Positions 43,499 through 53,010 of a stretch of 64,000 bases of DNA are shown piece by piece (position 1 is the stretch's first letter; each line of letters begins with the position of its first letter). The notes below the pieces were generated by a model, which was given only the letters and a program-made list of their open reading frames with translations, ran no database searches and was not told the DNA's origin. Origin of the DNA: Empedobacter falsenii (GTDB lineage: Bacteria > Bacteroidota > Bacteroidia > Flavobacteriales > Weeksellaceae); the NCBI RefSeq assembly GCF_013488205.1, contig NZ_CP040908.1, forward strand, positions 3,528,501 through 3,592,500. The letters run 5' to 3'. A program made the position numbers and the translations under genes.

Positions 43499-44665
43499 TT
43501 ATAGACCTACTGTCCATCCTTTTGCCCAAGTTGGTGTGTCTACACCATTTCCAGCTCCAGTATTGTTAGCTTTTGAATAGAATTTGGTTACATCCACAGC
43601 AGCACCTGCAGAAGTTTTTCCACTTGATTCTGTATTAACATTAATAAATTGAACATTTTTAACTAATAAATCTTTTGAAGTCCAACCTAAAGTAACATCA
43701 TGCTCAATATCGATACCTTTTGCCCAGTTTGCTAAAACAAAATTTTCTAATTGTCCTTTTGTTCCTTGACGTAATTTAATCGCTTGATTTTCACCTTCTC
43801 CTACATAATCTTTACCTAAACCAATTAAAGTTACATTCTTAATAATTGGATTTGAGAATGGTGTTAAATTATTGTTACTATCATTATTATCAGCCTCTAT
43901 ACCTCTATTTCCTTTGTTACGACCTTCTTTTCCGTACCAATATTCGTTTGTACCAACCCAACCTTCTGTCCAGTCAAATTGATCATCTTCGTTTTCATTT
44001 GATACGATATATTTTGTATTAACAGTTCCACCAAAAAATTCGATTCCATCATCAGAACCTGCATATAATTGAACATATTCTATTTTAGTTCCATTACCAA
44101 CACCAAATAAAGAAAGTCCATTAAATTCTTTTTTGTTATTAAAAATTGCACCTGCATACTCGATACGAGTATATGTGATTGTACCAGAATTATCTGTTGC
44201 TACATCACCACCATATGTTAACTCAGAAACTTCTGCTGTTGCTGATTTTGCTTTGTTGATTGGTGCTTTACCACATAAAACAATCCCTCCCCAAGATCCT
44301 GGAGTTCCTTTTTCTGATGTAAATACAACAGGTTTAGAGGAAGTTCCGTTAGAGAATATTTGTCCTCCTTGTGCTACAGCTATGTATGATGAAGTACCTC
44401 CATTGGCAATAATTTTAGTTCCAGCAGGAATTGTAAGTGTTGCTCCTTCATTTACTTGTAAAGCTCCTGTTAGATAATATGTTTTAGATGCATCTAATGT
44501 AATTTTATCTCCACTTTTCAACTGACCTTTAAAATCAGCAGGATTCGCAACAAAGCCAGAAGGATTTGTTTCTTCTACTCCATTATCGTCGTTATTACTA
44601 CAGCTTGTTAATGCTAATGTAGAAAATGCACCTACTAAAAATAGTTTTAAAATTGATTTTTTCAT
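43499..44665 (-). CDS. Secreted lipoprotein with predicted right-handed beta-helix
   Basis: The 388-residue protein has a lipoprotein signal (LALTSC, Cys about 22) and a Gly/Asn-rich body with repeating short strands: TLTIPAGTKIIANGG, GGQIFSNGTSSKPVVFTS, GSWGGIVLCGKAPIN and NPIIKNVTLIGLG. This pattern is common in surface beta-helix proteins. It also has EDDQFDWTEGW. It lies 36 bp downstream of a TonB receptor gene on the same strand, so it is probably the receptor's surface partner. The divergent PhoB-like sites suggest induction by phosphate limitation. The substrate is unknown. Confidence 0.8.
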   Translation of the reverse strand: MKKSILKLFLVGAFSTLALTSCSNNDDNGVEETNPSGFVANPADFKGQLKSGDKITLDASKTYYLTGALQVNEGATLTIPAGTKIIANGGTSSYIAVAQGGQIFSNGTSSKPVVFTSEKGTPGSWGGIVLCGKAPINKAKSATAEVSELTYGGDVATDNSGTITYTRIEYAGAIFNNKKEFNGLSLFGVGNGTKIEYVQLYAGSDDGIEFFGGTVNTKYIVSNENEDDQFDWTEGWVGTNEYWYGKEGRNKGNRGIEADNNDSNNNLTPFSNPIIKNVTLIGLGKDYVGEGENQAIKLRQGTKGQLENFVLANWAKGIDIEHDVTLGWTSKDLLVKNVQFINVNTESSGKTSAGAAVDVTKFYSKANNTGAGNGVDTPTWAKGWTVGL

Positions 44666-44701
44666 AATTAAATGTTTTATTTTGTTTGTTTTATTTTGTT
44701 T

Positions 44702-47461
44702 TTAAAATTGATAGTTAACAGATAAACCGAAGTTCATTCCTTTTTTATAACTTAATGTTTTTACATCTCCATTCAAATTCTCTTGTACACGGTCTATTGT
44801 AGGGTTTAATAAGTTTTTAGCAGAGAAATTGATTCCAATATTTTTATTCAATTTTGAACGTAAAATGAAATCTAATGTGCCAAATCCTTTATCTACTTGA
44901 TTTCCTCTTGTTTCAGTTCCAAGCGCATAAATACGATCAGAGAAATAGTTGTAAGCCACAGTTGCCATTACACTTCCTCCACTTGTCCATTTCTTAGAAT
45001 AAGATAAATCTGCATTCGTAATAAATTTAGAAGCTCCTGTAAATGCATCTTCTTTATTCGTAAAGTTGGTATTGATTCGTTGTCCATTAAACAAAGTTTC
45101 GTTATACACTTTCTCATTATCTAACTCTTGATTAGAATACATGTAAGCTCCGTTAAAACCAATTGTTAACTGCTCTGGATTCGATGTTTTGTTATCCAAG
45201 ATTGCTTTTCTAACCTCTAGTTCTGCACCAATTGCATATCCCCAATCACCTGTATTTGCATAAGAAATATCATTAGATGATGAAGCAATTGTTGTTGTAT
45301 TGATTGGATCTTGAATATATTTTCCGAAACCACCAAAAGAGATTACTTCTCCACTTTTTGGGAACCATTCCCACTTAATGTCTGCATTATAATTTGTCGA
45401 AGGGTACAACATTGGATTTCCACGGAAAGTTTCTGTTACATCTTCATAAACAAACATAGCAGTTTCTTTGAATTGAGGAAGTGTATATGTTTTAGATGTA
45501 GCGAAGCGTAAGTTTTGATTATCTGTTAATTTATAACGTAACATCAAACTTGGTAATAATTCGAATTGATCAAATGAGCGTTCTCCTTTAGATAAAGCTG
45601 TGTACCAATCAATACTTTGTTTAAGATATTCTGCACGAACCCCTAAAACAGCTGTTAATCGATCTGTAAAATTGTATTCTACTTCAACAAAACCAACTTG
45701 AATATCTTTTTGTCCATTATAAGTTTGAGCACGATAGTTTCCATTTCCATCCATATCAAATGTAGTAATGGTAAACAATTTATCTTCTCCAAAATTTGAT
45801 TGATTAAATACTGCGTCTAAATTATTTGGATCAGCTTGAATACCACTTCTTGTAAACTTCATATTAAATTGATTTGCTTCAAAATCTCTTTCTTTATGTC
45901 TACCTTGGTAACCAACAGAGACTTTAGCTTTATAATCTTTCAAATCTCCTCCAAAAACACGGTTATATTCTAAATTTGCCGAAATTTCGTTCTCATTAAG
46001 ATTTTGGTAATAACGGTTACTTAACGAAGCATCTTGAGTTGCTAAAAAATATTGACCTGTTTGTTTATCCAAACGCATCGTATTTTGCAAACGATCTGGC
46101 ATATCTTGTTTCACAGTATTGTAAGAAATCCCCCAATGAAACTCAGATTTATCATCCAATCTATGATCTCCTAATAATTGATTCACAAAAACTTGATTTT
46201 TTTCGTAAGTTCCTCTACGTATAAATCCTTCATGATTATCATCATTTACTAAATCAATAACAAAACCTCTATACTCTTGTAAACTTTGAGAAGTATTGTT
46301 AATAAAAATACTATTTGCTCTTAATCGATTATTTGGATTAAAATCATAATACAAATTCACCATTCCTGTAGTATTCGTATTATAGCTATCTTTAGTATAG
46401 TTTTTAAAGTTATTAAAATATGCTCCTTCTGCATTTACAGAGGCCGCTAAACCTTTCTCGATACTTTGAGCTGAGTTATCAAAAGCAGCTGTTGCAAAGA
46501 ATCCGAATTTTGCTCCGTTTTCAAACTTGTAACTTTTTCCTCCTTTTATATTGAAACCTCCTGCTACAGCAGATTTAGATTGTGGATTGAAACTATTTGT
46601 AAAATGATATCCAGTTGTTGCATTTGCTGGAATTTTTGTTTTTTGAAAACCAAACCAATTTGGTCCATCTTGCAAATTGAAATTTTTATTTGTAATCGCA
46701 TTAGAATTCAAATTTAATCCTGTTCCAATTTCTAATAAACCATTTCCTTCGTATAATTTTGATGCAATATCGATATTTGCTCCTCCAAAATCTGCCATCA
46801 TTCTTACATTGAATGTTTTGCTCAACGAAATATAATCAATAACGTCTGTTGGAAATAAATCCAATTTAACATTCTTGTTACTAGGATTTTCTGACGGAAT
46901 TGGTAAACCATTCAATGAAGTATAATTATAACGATCTCCCAATCCACGTACAAAAACGTCTCCTGTTCCTTCTTGTTTCGTTACACCAGCCATTTTCGCA
47001 ACTGCCGAAGCCGCATCACTTACACCTTTACGATCCAATTCTGCTGCACCAATATTCTCCACCATTTTTACAGATTTTTTCTGTATATTAAGTAAAGAAG
47101 CTTCTCCAGATTTATCTTTTCTACCTGTTACAACAGCAGTTGATAAATCAATCTTTGTATCTTTTAAATCTTCTGGTTTCAAATACATATTTAATGTATT
47201 CGAATCTGATAAATTTTGAGAAACAGATTGATAACCATCTACTTTAATATCTAATTGATACGTATCATCTGGAACAGAAATTTCGTAGTGACCTTTATCG
47301 TCTGTTTTTGCTTGAATATTTAATCCTTCAACCACAAAAGTTTTTTCAGAAAGTGGTTGGTTTGTTTTTTGATCAAATAAAGTTCCTTCTAATTTAATAT
47401 TAGTCTGTGCAAAAAGTGCTGCCGAACCTAATAATAAAAGTAAAGTTAAATTGCGTTTCAT
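44702..47461 (-). CDS. TonB-dependent outer-membrane receptor with carboxypeptidase-like N-terminal domain
   Basis: The 919-residue protein has a signal peptide (MKRNLTLLLLLGSAALFAQ), a carboxypeptidase-regulatory-like domain (about 22-105), a plug domain (about 125-235, VRGLGDRYNYTSLNGLPIPS) and a 22-stranded barrel to the C-terminal MNFGLSVNYQF. Start chosen at ATG 47461, because the upstream extension has no signal character. The lipoprotein gene follows 36 bp later. Divergent orientation to a PhoB/PhoR-like system and three 11-bp repeats between them suggest uptake of a phosphorus-containing or related nutrient. That is inference. Confidence 0.92.
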   Translation of the reverse strand: MKRNLTLLLLLGSAALFAQTNIKLEGTLFDQKTNQPLSEKTFVVEGLNIQAKTDDKGHYEISVPDDTYQLDIKVDGYQSVSQNLSDSNTLNMYLKPEDLKDTKIDLSTAVVTGRKDKSGEASLLNIQKKSVKMVENIGAAELDRKGVSDAASAVAKMAGVTKQEGTGDVFVRGLGDRYNYTSLNGLPIPSENPSNKNVKLDLFPTDVIDYISLSKTFNVRMMADFGGANIDIASKLYEGNGLLEIGTGLNLNSNAITNKNFNLQDGPNWFGFQKTKIPANATTGYHFTNSFNPQSKSAVAGGFNIKGGKSYKFENGAKFGFFATAAFDNSAQSIEKGLAASVNAEGAYFNNFKNYTKDSYNTNTTGMVNLYYDFNPNNRLRANSIFINNTSQSLQEYRGFVIDLVNDDNHEGFIRRGTYEKNQVFVNQLLGDHRLDDKSEFHWGISYNTVKQDMPDRLQNTMRLDKQTGQYFLATQDASLSNRYYQNLNENEISANLEYNRVFGGDLKDYKAKVSVGYQGRHKERDFEANQFNMKFTRSGIQADPNNLDAVFNQSNFGEDKLFTITTFDMDGNGNYRAQTYNGQKDIQVGFVEVEYNFTDRLTAVLGVRAEYLKQSIDWYTALSKGERSFDQFELLPSLMLRYKLTDNQNLRFATSKTYTLPQFKETAMFVYEDVTETFRGNPMLYPSTNYNADIKWEWFPKSGEVISFGGFGKYIQDPINTTTIASSSNDISYANTGDWGYAIGAELEVRKAILDNKTSNPEQLTIGFNGAYMYSNQELDNEKVYNETLFNGQRINTNFTNKEDAFTGASKFITNADLSYSKKWTSGGSVMATVAYNYFSDRIYALGTETRGNQVDKGFGTLDFILRSKLNKNIGINFSAKNLLNPTIDRVQENLNGDVKTLSYKKGMNFGLSVNYQF

Positions 47462-47530
47462 TGCGATTGTATAATTCGTGTTTGTTTGATGGCAAAGTTG
47501 CTGCAATCCAATGAAAAACATTTTTAGAAA

Positions 47531-47574
47531 TTGTAAAGGTTTTGTTAGGTAATTGTTATGAAATTATCGTAACT
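47531..47574. promoter_or_regulatory. Tandem 11-bp repeats resembling PhoB/OmpR-type sites
   Basis: TTGTAA at 47531, TTGTTA at 47542 and TTGTTA at 47553 are exactly 11 bp apart, with a weaker TTATCG at 47564. PhoB boxes are 11-bp direct repeats of TGTCA-like halves, so this divergent region between receptor and regulator genes is a plausible response-regulator binding array. Confidence 0.6.
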
Positions 47575-47669
47575 TTAAATGAATGTTAAGAAATGTTTTT
47601 ACCTAATTTCTCCTAAAATTTAAGCTTAATTTTACATCGACTAATTTTATTTAGTTATTACAAACAATT

Positions 47670-48350
47670 ATGAAGAACATTAAAATTTTATTAGTTGACG
47701 ACGAACCAGATATCTTAGAATTCATTGGTTACAACTTAAAAAAAGAAGGTTTTGAAGTAGAAACAGCTCAAAACGGATTAGAAGGTTTGAAACACGCCAA
47801 AATTTTTCGCCCAGATTTGATTCTATTAGATGTAATGATGCCACAAATGGACGGAATGGAAATGTGTGCAGAGTTGAGAAAATTAGATTCTTTTCAAGAT
47901 ACTTTGGTCGTTTTTCTTTCTGCTCGTGCCGAAGATTTTTCTCAATTAGCTGGCTATGATGCTGGTGCAAATGATTATATTTTAAAGCCTATCAAACCAA
48001 AAGTTTTAATTAGTAAACTAAATGCTTTATTGAAATTAAAACAACCTAACGAAGCGGCAAAAGACGAATTCATCAAATTGAATAATTTCGAGATTAACCG
48101 CGAAACCTATAAAGTAAATTACCAAGGACAAGACTTTTTGTTACCTCGAAAAGAATTTGAATTGATTGCTTTATTAGCTTCAAATCCAGAACGTGTTTTC
48201 AAACGTGAAGAAATTTTGGAGAAAGTTTGGGGAAATGAAGTTGTAGTTGGCGGACGTACAATTGACGTACATATGCGCAAATTACGCGAAAAATTTGGGA
48301 ACGATCGTTTCTCTACAATCAAAGGAATTGGATACAAAATAAATGACTAA
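47670..48350 (+). CDS. OmpR/PhoB-family response regulator
   Basis: The 226-residue protein has a receiver domain with acidic pocket D10-D11, phosphoacceptor D54 in LILLDVMMP and K106 in YILKPIKP. Its C-terminal winged helix (about 130-226) has REEILEKVWGNEVVVGGRTIDVHM-type recognition region and IKGIGYKI end. The sensor kinase gene starts 9 bp later. Together they fit a PhoB-PhoR type system, but the assignment to phosphate rests on kinase architecture and the upstream 11-bp repeats. Confidence 0.92.
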   Translation: MKNIKILLVDDEPDILEFIGYNLKKEGFEVETAQNGLEGLKHAKIFRPDLILLDVMMPQMDGMEMCAELRKLDSFQDTLVVFLSARAEDFSQLAGYDAGANDYILKPIKPKVLISKLNALLKLKQPNEAAKDEFIKLNNFEINRETYKVNYQGQDFLLPRKEFELIALLASNPERVFKREEILEKVWGNEVVVGGRTIDVHMRKLREKFGNDRFSTIKGIGYKIND

Positions 48351-48359
48351 AAGCTCGTA

Positions 48360-49388
48360 ATGGCTTCAACTTTCAAAGTTCAAAACATCTTTCTATTTGC
48401 CTTTCTCAGTACATTATTCTTGGCTTTAGGATTTGTTTTGTTCTCTTTTTTATGGTTTGGAAATATTGATTTTATTCTCCAAGAAAAACTATTTTTCATT
48501 AGTTTAATGCTTCTTTTATTGATTGGATTATCAATATTTTATTGGTTTTCTTTAAAAAATCAACGAAGAAAAGATTTTACTGAAATCTCGAAAAATATTC
48601 CACAATTTCAATCCAGCACAATGGATTTTGAAGAACTTTCTCAAAAAATTTCTACAATTACAGAAGATCAATCCAAAGAAATTGATGTTTTGAATGAGAG
48701 AGAAAATTACAGAAGAGATTTTCTTGGAAATATTTCACATGAATTAAAAACGCCTCTTTTTTCGGTTCAAGGTTATTTGTTAACGCTCATAGAAGGCGGA
48801 GTTGAAGATGAATCTATTCGCGATAAATACTTAAACCGAATCAATAAATCGGTTGATCGATTGATTTATTTGGTCAAAGATTTGGACATGATTGCAGAGC
48901 TTGAACGTGGACGAATCAATATCGAATTTTCAGTTTTCAACTTGACGGCGCTTGTACAAGACGTTATTGATTTATTAGAAATTAAAGCTGAAAAAAATAA
49001 CATCAAAATTTCTCTAAATTATCCTATTCATCAACCAATAAAAGTTGTAGGTGATATTCAGAAAATTCAACAGGTTTTAATCAATTTGATCGTAAACGCC
49101 ATCAATTATTCTAATCCAAATACAGAAATTGACATCGATTTTGAAGAATATGATGATAAAATTCAAATCTCAATAAAAGATCAAGGCGTTGGGATAAAAC
49201 AAGAAGACATTGACCGAATTTTCGAACGTTTTTATCGAATTGATAAATCTCGAAATCGTAACAATGGTGGATCTGGATTAGGTTTGGCAATTGTAAAACA
49301 TATTTTAGAAGCTCATAAACAGAAAATTTATGTGACAAGTAAAATAGGAAAAGGCTCTACTTTTTCGTTCTATTTACAGAAAGCTTAA
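48360..49388 (+). CDS. PhoR-like sensor histidine kinase
   Basis: The 342 residues comprise two N-terminal TM helices (about 10-32 and 42-62) with a very short periplasmic loop, a linker, the dimerisation domain with H127 in FLGNISHELKTPLFSVQGYL, and an ATPase domain with NLIVNAINYS (N box), DQGVGI (G1), FERFYRIDKSR and GSGLGLAIVKHI (G2). The lack of a sizeable periplasmic sensor domain fits PhoR-type control via a transporter complex. It is the second gene of the two-component operon. Confidence 0.92.
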   Translation: MASTFKVQNIFLFAFLSTLFLALGFVLFSFLWFGNIDFILQEKLFFISLMLLLLIGLSIFYWFSLKNQRRKDFTEISKNIPQFQSSTMDFEELSQKISTITEDQSKEIDVLNERENYRRDFLGNISHELKTPLFSVQGYLLTLIEGGVEDESIRDKYLNRINKSVDRLIYLVKDLDMIAELERGRINIEFSVFNLTALVQDVIDLLEIKAEKNNIKISLNYPIHQPIKVVGDIQKIQQVLINLIVNAINYSNPNTEIDIDFEEYDDKIQISIKDQGVGIKQEDIDRIFERFYRIDKSRNRNNGGSGLGLAIVKHILEAHKQKIYVTSKIGKGSTFSFYLQKA

Positions 49389-49390
49389 TA

Positions 49391-49792
49391 CTATTCTCGC
49401 TTCGTAAACTTCAAGGTAATGTTGTGTTTAAAAACTTTCAACGTGTCGTTTTTTGCCTCTTTCCACAAAAAATAAGGAGGTTTCAAATTCAATACATTTC
49501 CTTTTACAGCCAATGAATCCTCAAAAAGTTCAGCATAAAGAACTGTATCTTTTTTTAAGAATGCTTTGTCTTTATAATCAATCAAATAATAATCACTTCT
49601 GACATAAATAGGATCTTTGACACGAAGTGTTGAATCCTTTTTATCAAAATTCCATTTGATATTAATAGGATTAAAACCATCTTCGTACCCCACAAAAATA
49701 CGTGTTGTATTTACAATATGACGAACAGAAAAAATAAGGACAGTAAAAAAAATAAGGATACCGATATAATATAATATCAATTCTTTTTTCAT
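49391..49792 (-). CDS. Hypothetical single-pass membrane protein, 133 aa
   Basis: One N-terminal TM helix (about residues 7-27, LYYIGILIFFTVLIFSV) is followed by an extracytoplasmic beta-rich domain with many Asp, Lys and aromatic residues, ending TLKFTKRE. I do not recognise a family. It is convergent with the kinase gene, 2 bp apart, with no visible terminator between. Confidence 0.65.
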   Translation of the reverse strand: MKKELILYYIGILIFFTVLIFSVRHIVNTTRIFVGYEDGFNPINIKWNFDKKDSTLRVKDPIYVRSDYYLIDYKDKAFLKKDTVLYAELFEDSLAVKGNVLNLKPPYFLWKEAKNDTLKVFKHNITLKFTKRE

Positions 49793-49863
49793 GGATTTGG
49801 TTTAGTTGTTGATTGTTAATGTACAAATATCGCCATTCTATCCTAAAAGATACATAAAAAATG

Positions 49864-49871
49864 TAAATTTG
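49864..49871 (+). promoter_or_regulatory. Likely leuS promoter -7 box
   Basis: TAAATTTG matches TAnnTTTG exactly, 31 bp before the leuS ATG. Confidence 0.45.
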
Positions 49872-49902
49872 CATAAATTTAATTTTAATATAACTTCCAA
49901 TA

Positions 49903-52758
49903 ATGCAATATAATCCGAATGAAATCGAACCAAAATGGCAAAAATTTTGGATTGAAGACAAGACGTTCAAAGCTGAAAATCAATCAGAAAAACCTAAATT
50001 TTACGTATTAGACATGTTTCCTTACCCTTCTGGAGCAGGATTACACGTAGGTCATCCACTTGGATACATTGCGTCTGATATTTATTCTCGATACAAAAAA
50101 TTAAAGGGTTTCAACGTTTTACACCCAATGGGTTACGATTCTTTTGGTTTGCCTGCGGAACAATATGCGATTCAAACTGGTCAACATCCTGCGATTACAA
50201 CAACAACGAATATCGAAGGTGGTGTTGATAAACAAGGAAATGTAATTGCTGGTTACGAGAACCAAATGAAAAAAATTGGTTTGGGATACGATTGGGACCG
50301 TGAAATTAGGACTTCGGAACCTGAATATTATAAATGGACACAATGGATTTTCAATCAATTATTTGATTCATATTATGATAATTCAACCGATAAAGCTGAA
50401 TCCATTTCAAAATTAGTTGAAACATTCAAAACTGAGGGTAATGCAAGTGTAAATGCTGTGGCAGATGATGATATCGAAATCTTTACCGCAGATCAATGGA
50501 ATGCCTATTCTGAAAAAGAACAACAAACAATTTTATTAAAATATCGTTTAACTTTCTTAGCAGAAGCAGAAGTAAACTGGTGTCCAGATTTAGGAACTGT
50601 TTTAGCGAATGACGAAGTAATTAACGGATTATCTGAACGTGGAGGATTCCCTGTTGTGCGCAAAAAAATGACACAATGGATGATGCGTATCACGGCTTAC
50701 GCTGATCGTTTGTTAACTGGTTTAGATAAATTAGATTGGCCAGATCCGATCAAAGAATCTCAAAAAAATTGGATTGGTAAATCTCAAGGTGCATCAATCT
50801 TTTTTGATGTTGTAGGAAACGATGAAAAAATTGAAGTTTTCACTACTCGTCCTGATACTGTTTTTGGTGTTTCTTATGTAACATTAGCACCAGAACATCC
50901 TTTAGTTTCTCAAATTACAACTGCAGAAAACAAAGCAAAAGTTGATGCTTATGTCGATTATACTTCAAAACGTTCTGAACGTGATCGTTTAGCAGATGCT
51001 AAAAATATTACAGGAGAATTTACAGGAGCTTACGCCATTCATCCATTTACAGGAAAACAAATTCCGATTTGGATTGGTGATTACGTATTGGCTTCTTATG
51101 GAACTGGAGCTGTAATGGCTGTTCCTGCTGGTGATGAACGTGATTTTGCTTTTGCAAATCATTTCAATTTACCAATTATTAATATTTTCAAAAATCAAGA
51201 TATTTCTGAAGCTGCTTTTACAGAAAAAGGTAGATTCGAATTACAAGATTCTGATTTCTTAAACGGATTAGATTATAAACAAGCGGTTGCAAAAGCGATT
51301 GAAGCTTTAGAAGAAAAAAGTTTTGGACAAGGAAAAACAAACTTCCGTTTACGCGAAGCTGTTTTCTCTCGTCAAAGATATTGGGGAGAACCGGTTCCTG
51401 TTTACTTCAAGGACGGGATGCCTTACACAATTCCTACAGAAGCTTTACCAATTATTTTACCTGAAGTGGACGAATATTTACCAACATCTGAAGGTGAGCC
51501 ACCATTAGGGCGTGCAACAAAATGGGCTTTTGATACAACAACTAATCAAGTTGTAGATAATACTTTAATCAATAACGAAACTATTTTCCCAATAGAACTA
51601 AATACAATGCCAGGTTGGGCAGGTTCTTCTTGGTATTGGTTACGTTATATGGATGCAAAAAACGACAACGATTTTGTATCTAAAGAGGCTGTTGATTATT
51701 GGCAAAATGTAGATTTATACATGGGTGGATCTGAGCATGCTACTGGTCACTTATTATATTCTCGTTTTTGGCAAAAATTCTTATTCGATAAAGGTTTAGT
51801 TCCAACGGATGAGTATGCAAAAAAACTTATCAACCAAGGAATGATTTTGGGAATGACCGCTTATGCATATAGAATTAATGGAACAAATACTTTTGTTTCT
51901 AAATCTTTGAAAGATCAACATGAAACAACACCAATCCGTATTGATGTTAAGTTGTTAAAAGATGGAGGCGACGAATTAGATACAGAAAAATTCAAAACTT
52001 GGAGAGAAGATTTTGCTAATGCAGAATTTATCTTAGAAGATGGGAAATACATCACAGGACGTGAGGTTGAAAAGATGTCAAAATCTTACTACAATGTCTT
52101 AAATCCTGATGATATTTGTAATCAATATGGAGCAGATTCTTTACGTTTATACGAAATGTTTTTAGGTCCTGTTGAACAGTCTAAACCATGGAATACACAA
52201 GGTTTATCTGGAGTTTATTCATTCTTGAAAAAATTCTGGAGATTATATCATTCAGGAACAGAAGAAACATTTTTTGTTTCGGAAGATGAACCAACAAAAG
52301 AAGAAATGAAAGTGTTGCATCAAACCATCAAAAAAGTGGACGAAGATGTAAACAATTTCTCTTTTAATACATCGGTTTCTACTTTTATGATTGCTGCAAA
52401 CGAATTAGGAAAATTAAAAACAACTAAACGTGCAATTTTAGAGCCTTTGGCTATTATTATTTCTCCTTATGCACCGCATATTGCAGAAGAATTGTGGTCA
52501 AAATTAGGACATGAAACGTCAATTGCACATGCAGATTTCCCTGTTTTCGAAGAAAAATGGTTGATTGCAGATGCTAAAGAATATCCAGTTTCATTCAATG
52601 GTAAAATGAAATTTTTGTTAGAATTACCTTTGTCGTTATCGAAAGAAGAAATTCAAGAAATTGTAATGAACGACGAACGTACAATCAAACAATTGGGTGA
52701 TCGTACTCCAAAAAACATTATTATTGTTCCTGGAAAAATCATTAATATCGTTGGATAA
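49903..52758 (+). CDS. leuS: Leucyl-tRNA synthetase
   Basis: The 951-residue class I enzyme has HIGH in FPYPSGAGLHVGHPLGYIAS (about 40-59), a CP1 editing domain with VFTTRPDTVFGVSYVTLAPE and YGTGAVMAVPAGDERDFAF (about 310-425), and KMSKS in VEKMSKSYYNV (about 721-731). A C-terminal domain ends IIIVPGKIINIVG. It is somewhat longer than E. coli LeuS because of insertions near residues 85-185 and 640-710, common in Bacteroidota. Dispersed repeats and a terminator follow. Confidence 0.97.
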   Translation: MQYNPNEIEPKWQKFWIEDKTFKAENQSEKPKFYVLDMFPYPSGAGLHVGHPLGYIASDIYSRYKKLKGFNVLHPMGYDSFGLPAEQYAIQTGQHPAITTTTNIEGGVDKQGNVIAGYENQMKKIGLGYDWDREIRTSEPEYYKWTQWIFNQLFDSYYDNSTDKAESISKLVETFKTEGNASVNAVADDDIEIFTADQWNAYSEKEQQTILLKYRLTFLAEAEVNWCPDLGTVLANDEVINGLSERGGFPVVRKKMTQWMMRITAYADRLLTGLDKLDWPDPIKESQKNWIGKSQGASIFFDVVGNDEKIEVFTTRPDTVFGVSYVTLAPEHPLVSQITTAENKAKVDAYVDYTSKRSERDRLADAKNITGEFTGAYAIHPFTGKQIPIWIGDYVLASYGTGAVMAVPAGDERDFAFANHFNLPIINIFKNQDISEAAFTEKGRFELQDSDFLNGLDYKQAVAKAIEALEEKSFGQGKTNFRLREAVFSRQRYWGEPVPVYFKDGMPYTIPTEALPIILPEVDEYLPTSEGEPPLGRATKWAFDTTTNQVVDNTLINNETIFPIELNTMPGWAGSSWYWLRYMDAKNDNDFVSKEAVDYWQNVDLYMGGSEHATGHLLYSRFWQKFLFDKGLVPTDEYAKKLINQGMILGMTAYAYRINGTNTFVSKSLKDQHETTPIRIDVKLLKDGGDELDTEKFKTWREDFANAEFILEDGKYITGREVEKMSKSYYNVLNPDDICNQYGADSLRLYEMFLGPVEQSKPWNTQGLSGVYSFLKKFWRLYHSGTEETFFVSEDEPTKEEMKVLHQTIKKVDEDVNNFSFNTSVSTFMIAANELGKLKTTKRAILEPLAIIISPYAPHIAEELWSKLGHETSIAHADFPVFEEKWLIADAKEYPVSFNGKMKFLLELPLSLSKEEIQEIVMNDERTIKQLGDRTPKNIIIVPGKIINIVG

Positions 52759-52762
52759 AATT

Positions 52763-52874
52763 CGTCAGTTCGAGTGATTTTTAGAAATGAAATGTATAAA
52801 AATTGTATCGAGAACAGAATTTTAAAACCTTATTCTCGATACTAAATTCTTTCAGAATTTCACTCGAATTGACG
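52763..52874. repeat. REP-like 112-bp imperfect palindrome
   Basis: Outer arms CGTCAGTTCGAGTGA (52763-52777) and TCACTCGAATTGACG (52860-52874) complement at 14 of 15 positions. Inner arms GTATCGAGAA (52805-52814) and TTCTCGATAC (52833-52842) are perfect. TTCTCGATAC/TTCGAG-type palindromes are dispersed in many Flavobacteriia genomes. Confidence 0.75.
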
Positions 52875-52891
52875 GTTTCAAAAATAAAAGT

Positions 52892-52917
52892 AAAATCCTC
52901 GCAATTGCGAGGATTTT
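52892..52917. terminator. Terminator downstream of leuS
   Basis: Perfect 26-bp palindrome AAAATCCTCGCAA / TTGCGAGGATTTT with T-rich flank. Confidence 0.82.
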
Positions 52918-52926
52918 ATTTTTTAT

Positions 52927-53004
52927 TGCGTTAGGGATTGTAGTGAAAATCCTTTGCTGAATAGCAAAGATTGTAACGAAAAGCCCGCCCGTAGGAACGC
53001 CCAA
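52927..53004. repeat. Degenerate dispersed repeat with GCGTTAGGG / AACGCCC ends
   Basis: The segment opens GCGTTAGGGATTG, has an inner CCTTTGCTGAATAGCAAAG hairpin, and closes with GCCCGCCCGTAGGAACGCCC. This is the pattern of short GC-richer repeats that I recall between genes in Flavobacteriia. It carries no gene. Confidence 0.5.
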
Positions 53005-53010
53005 AACATA

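Noticed and set aside
46900..47091. Small + strand frames inside the TonB receptor gene
   Set aside because: Antisense to conserved plug-domain sequence, with no start context.
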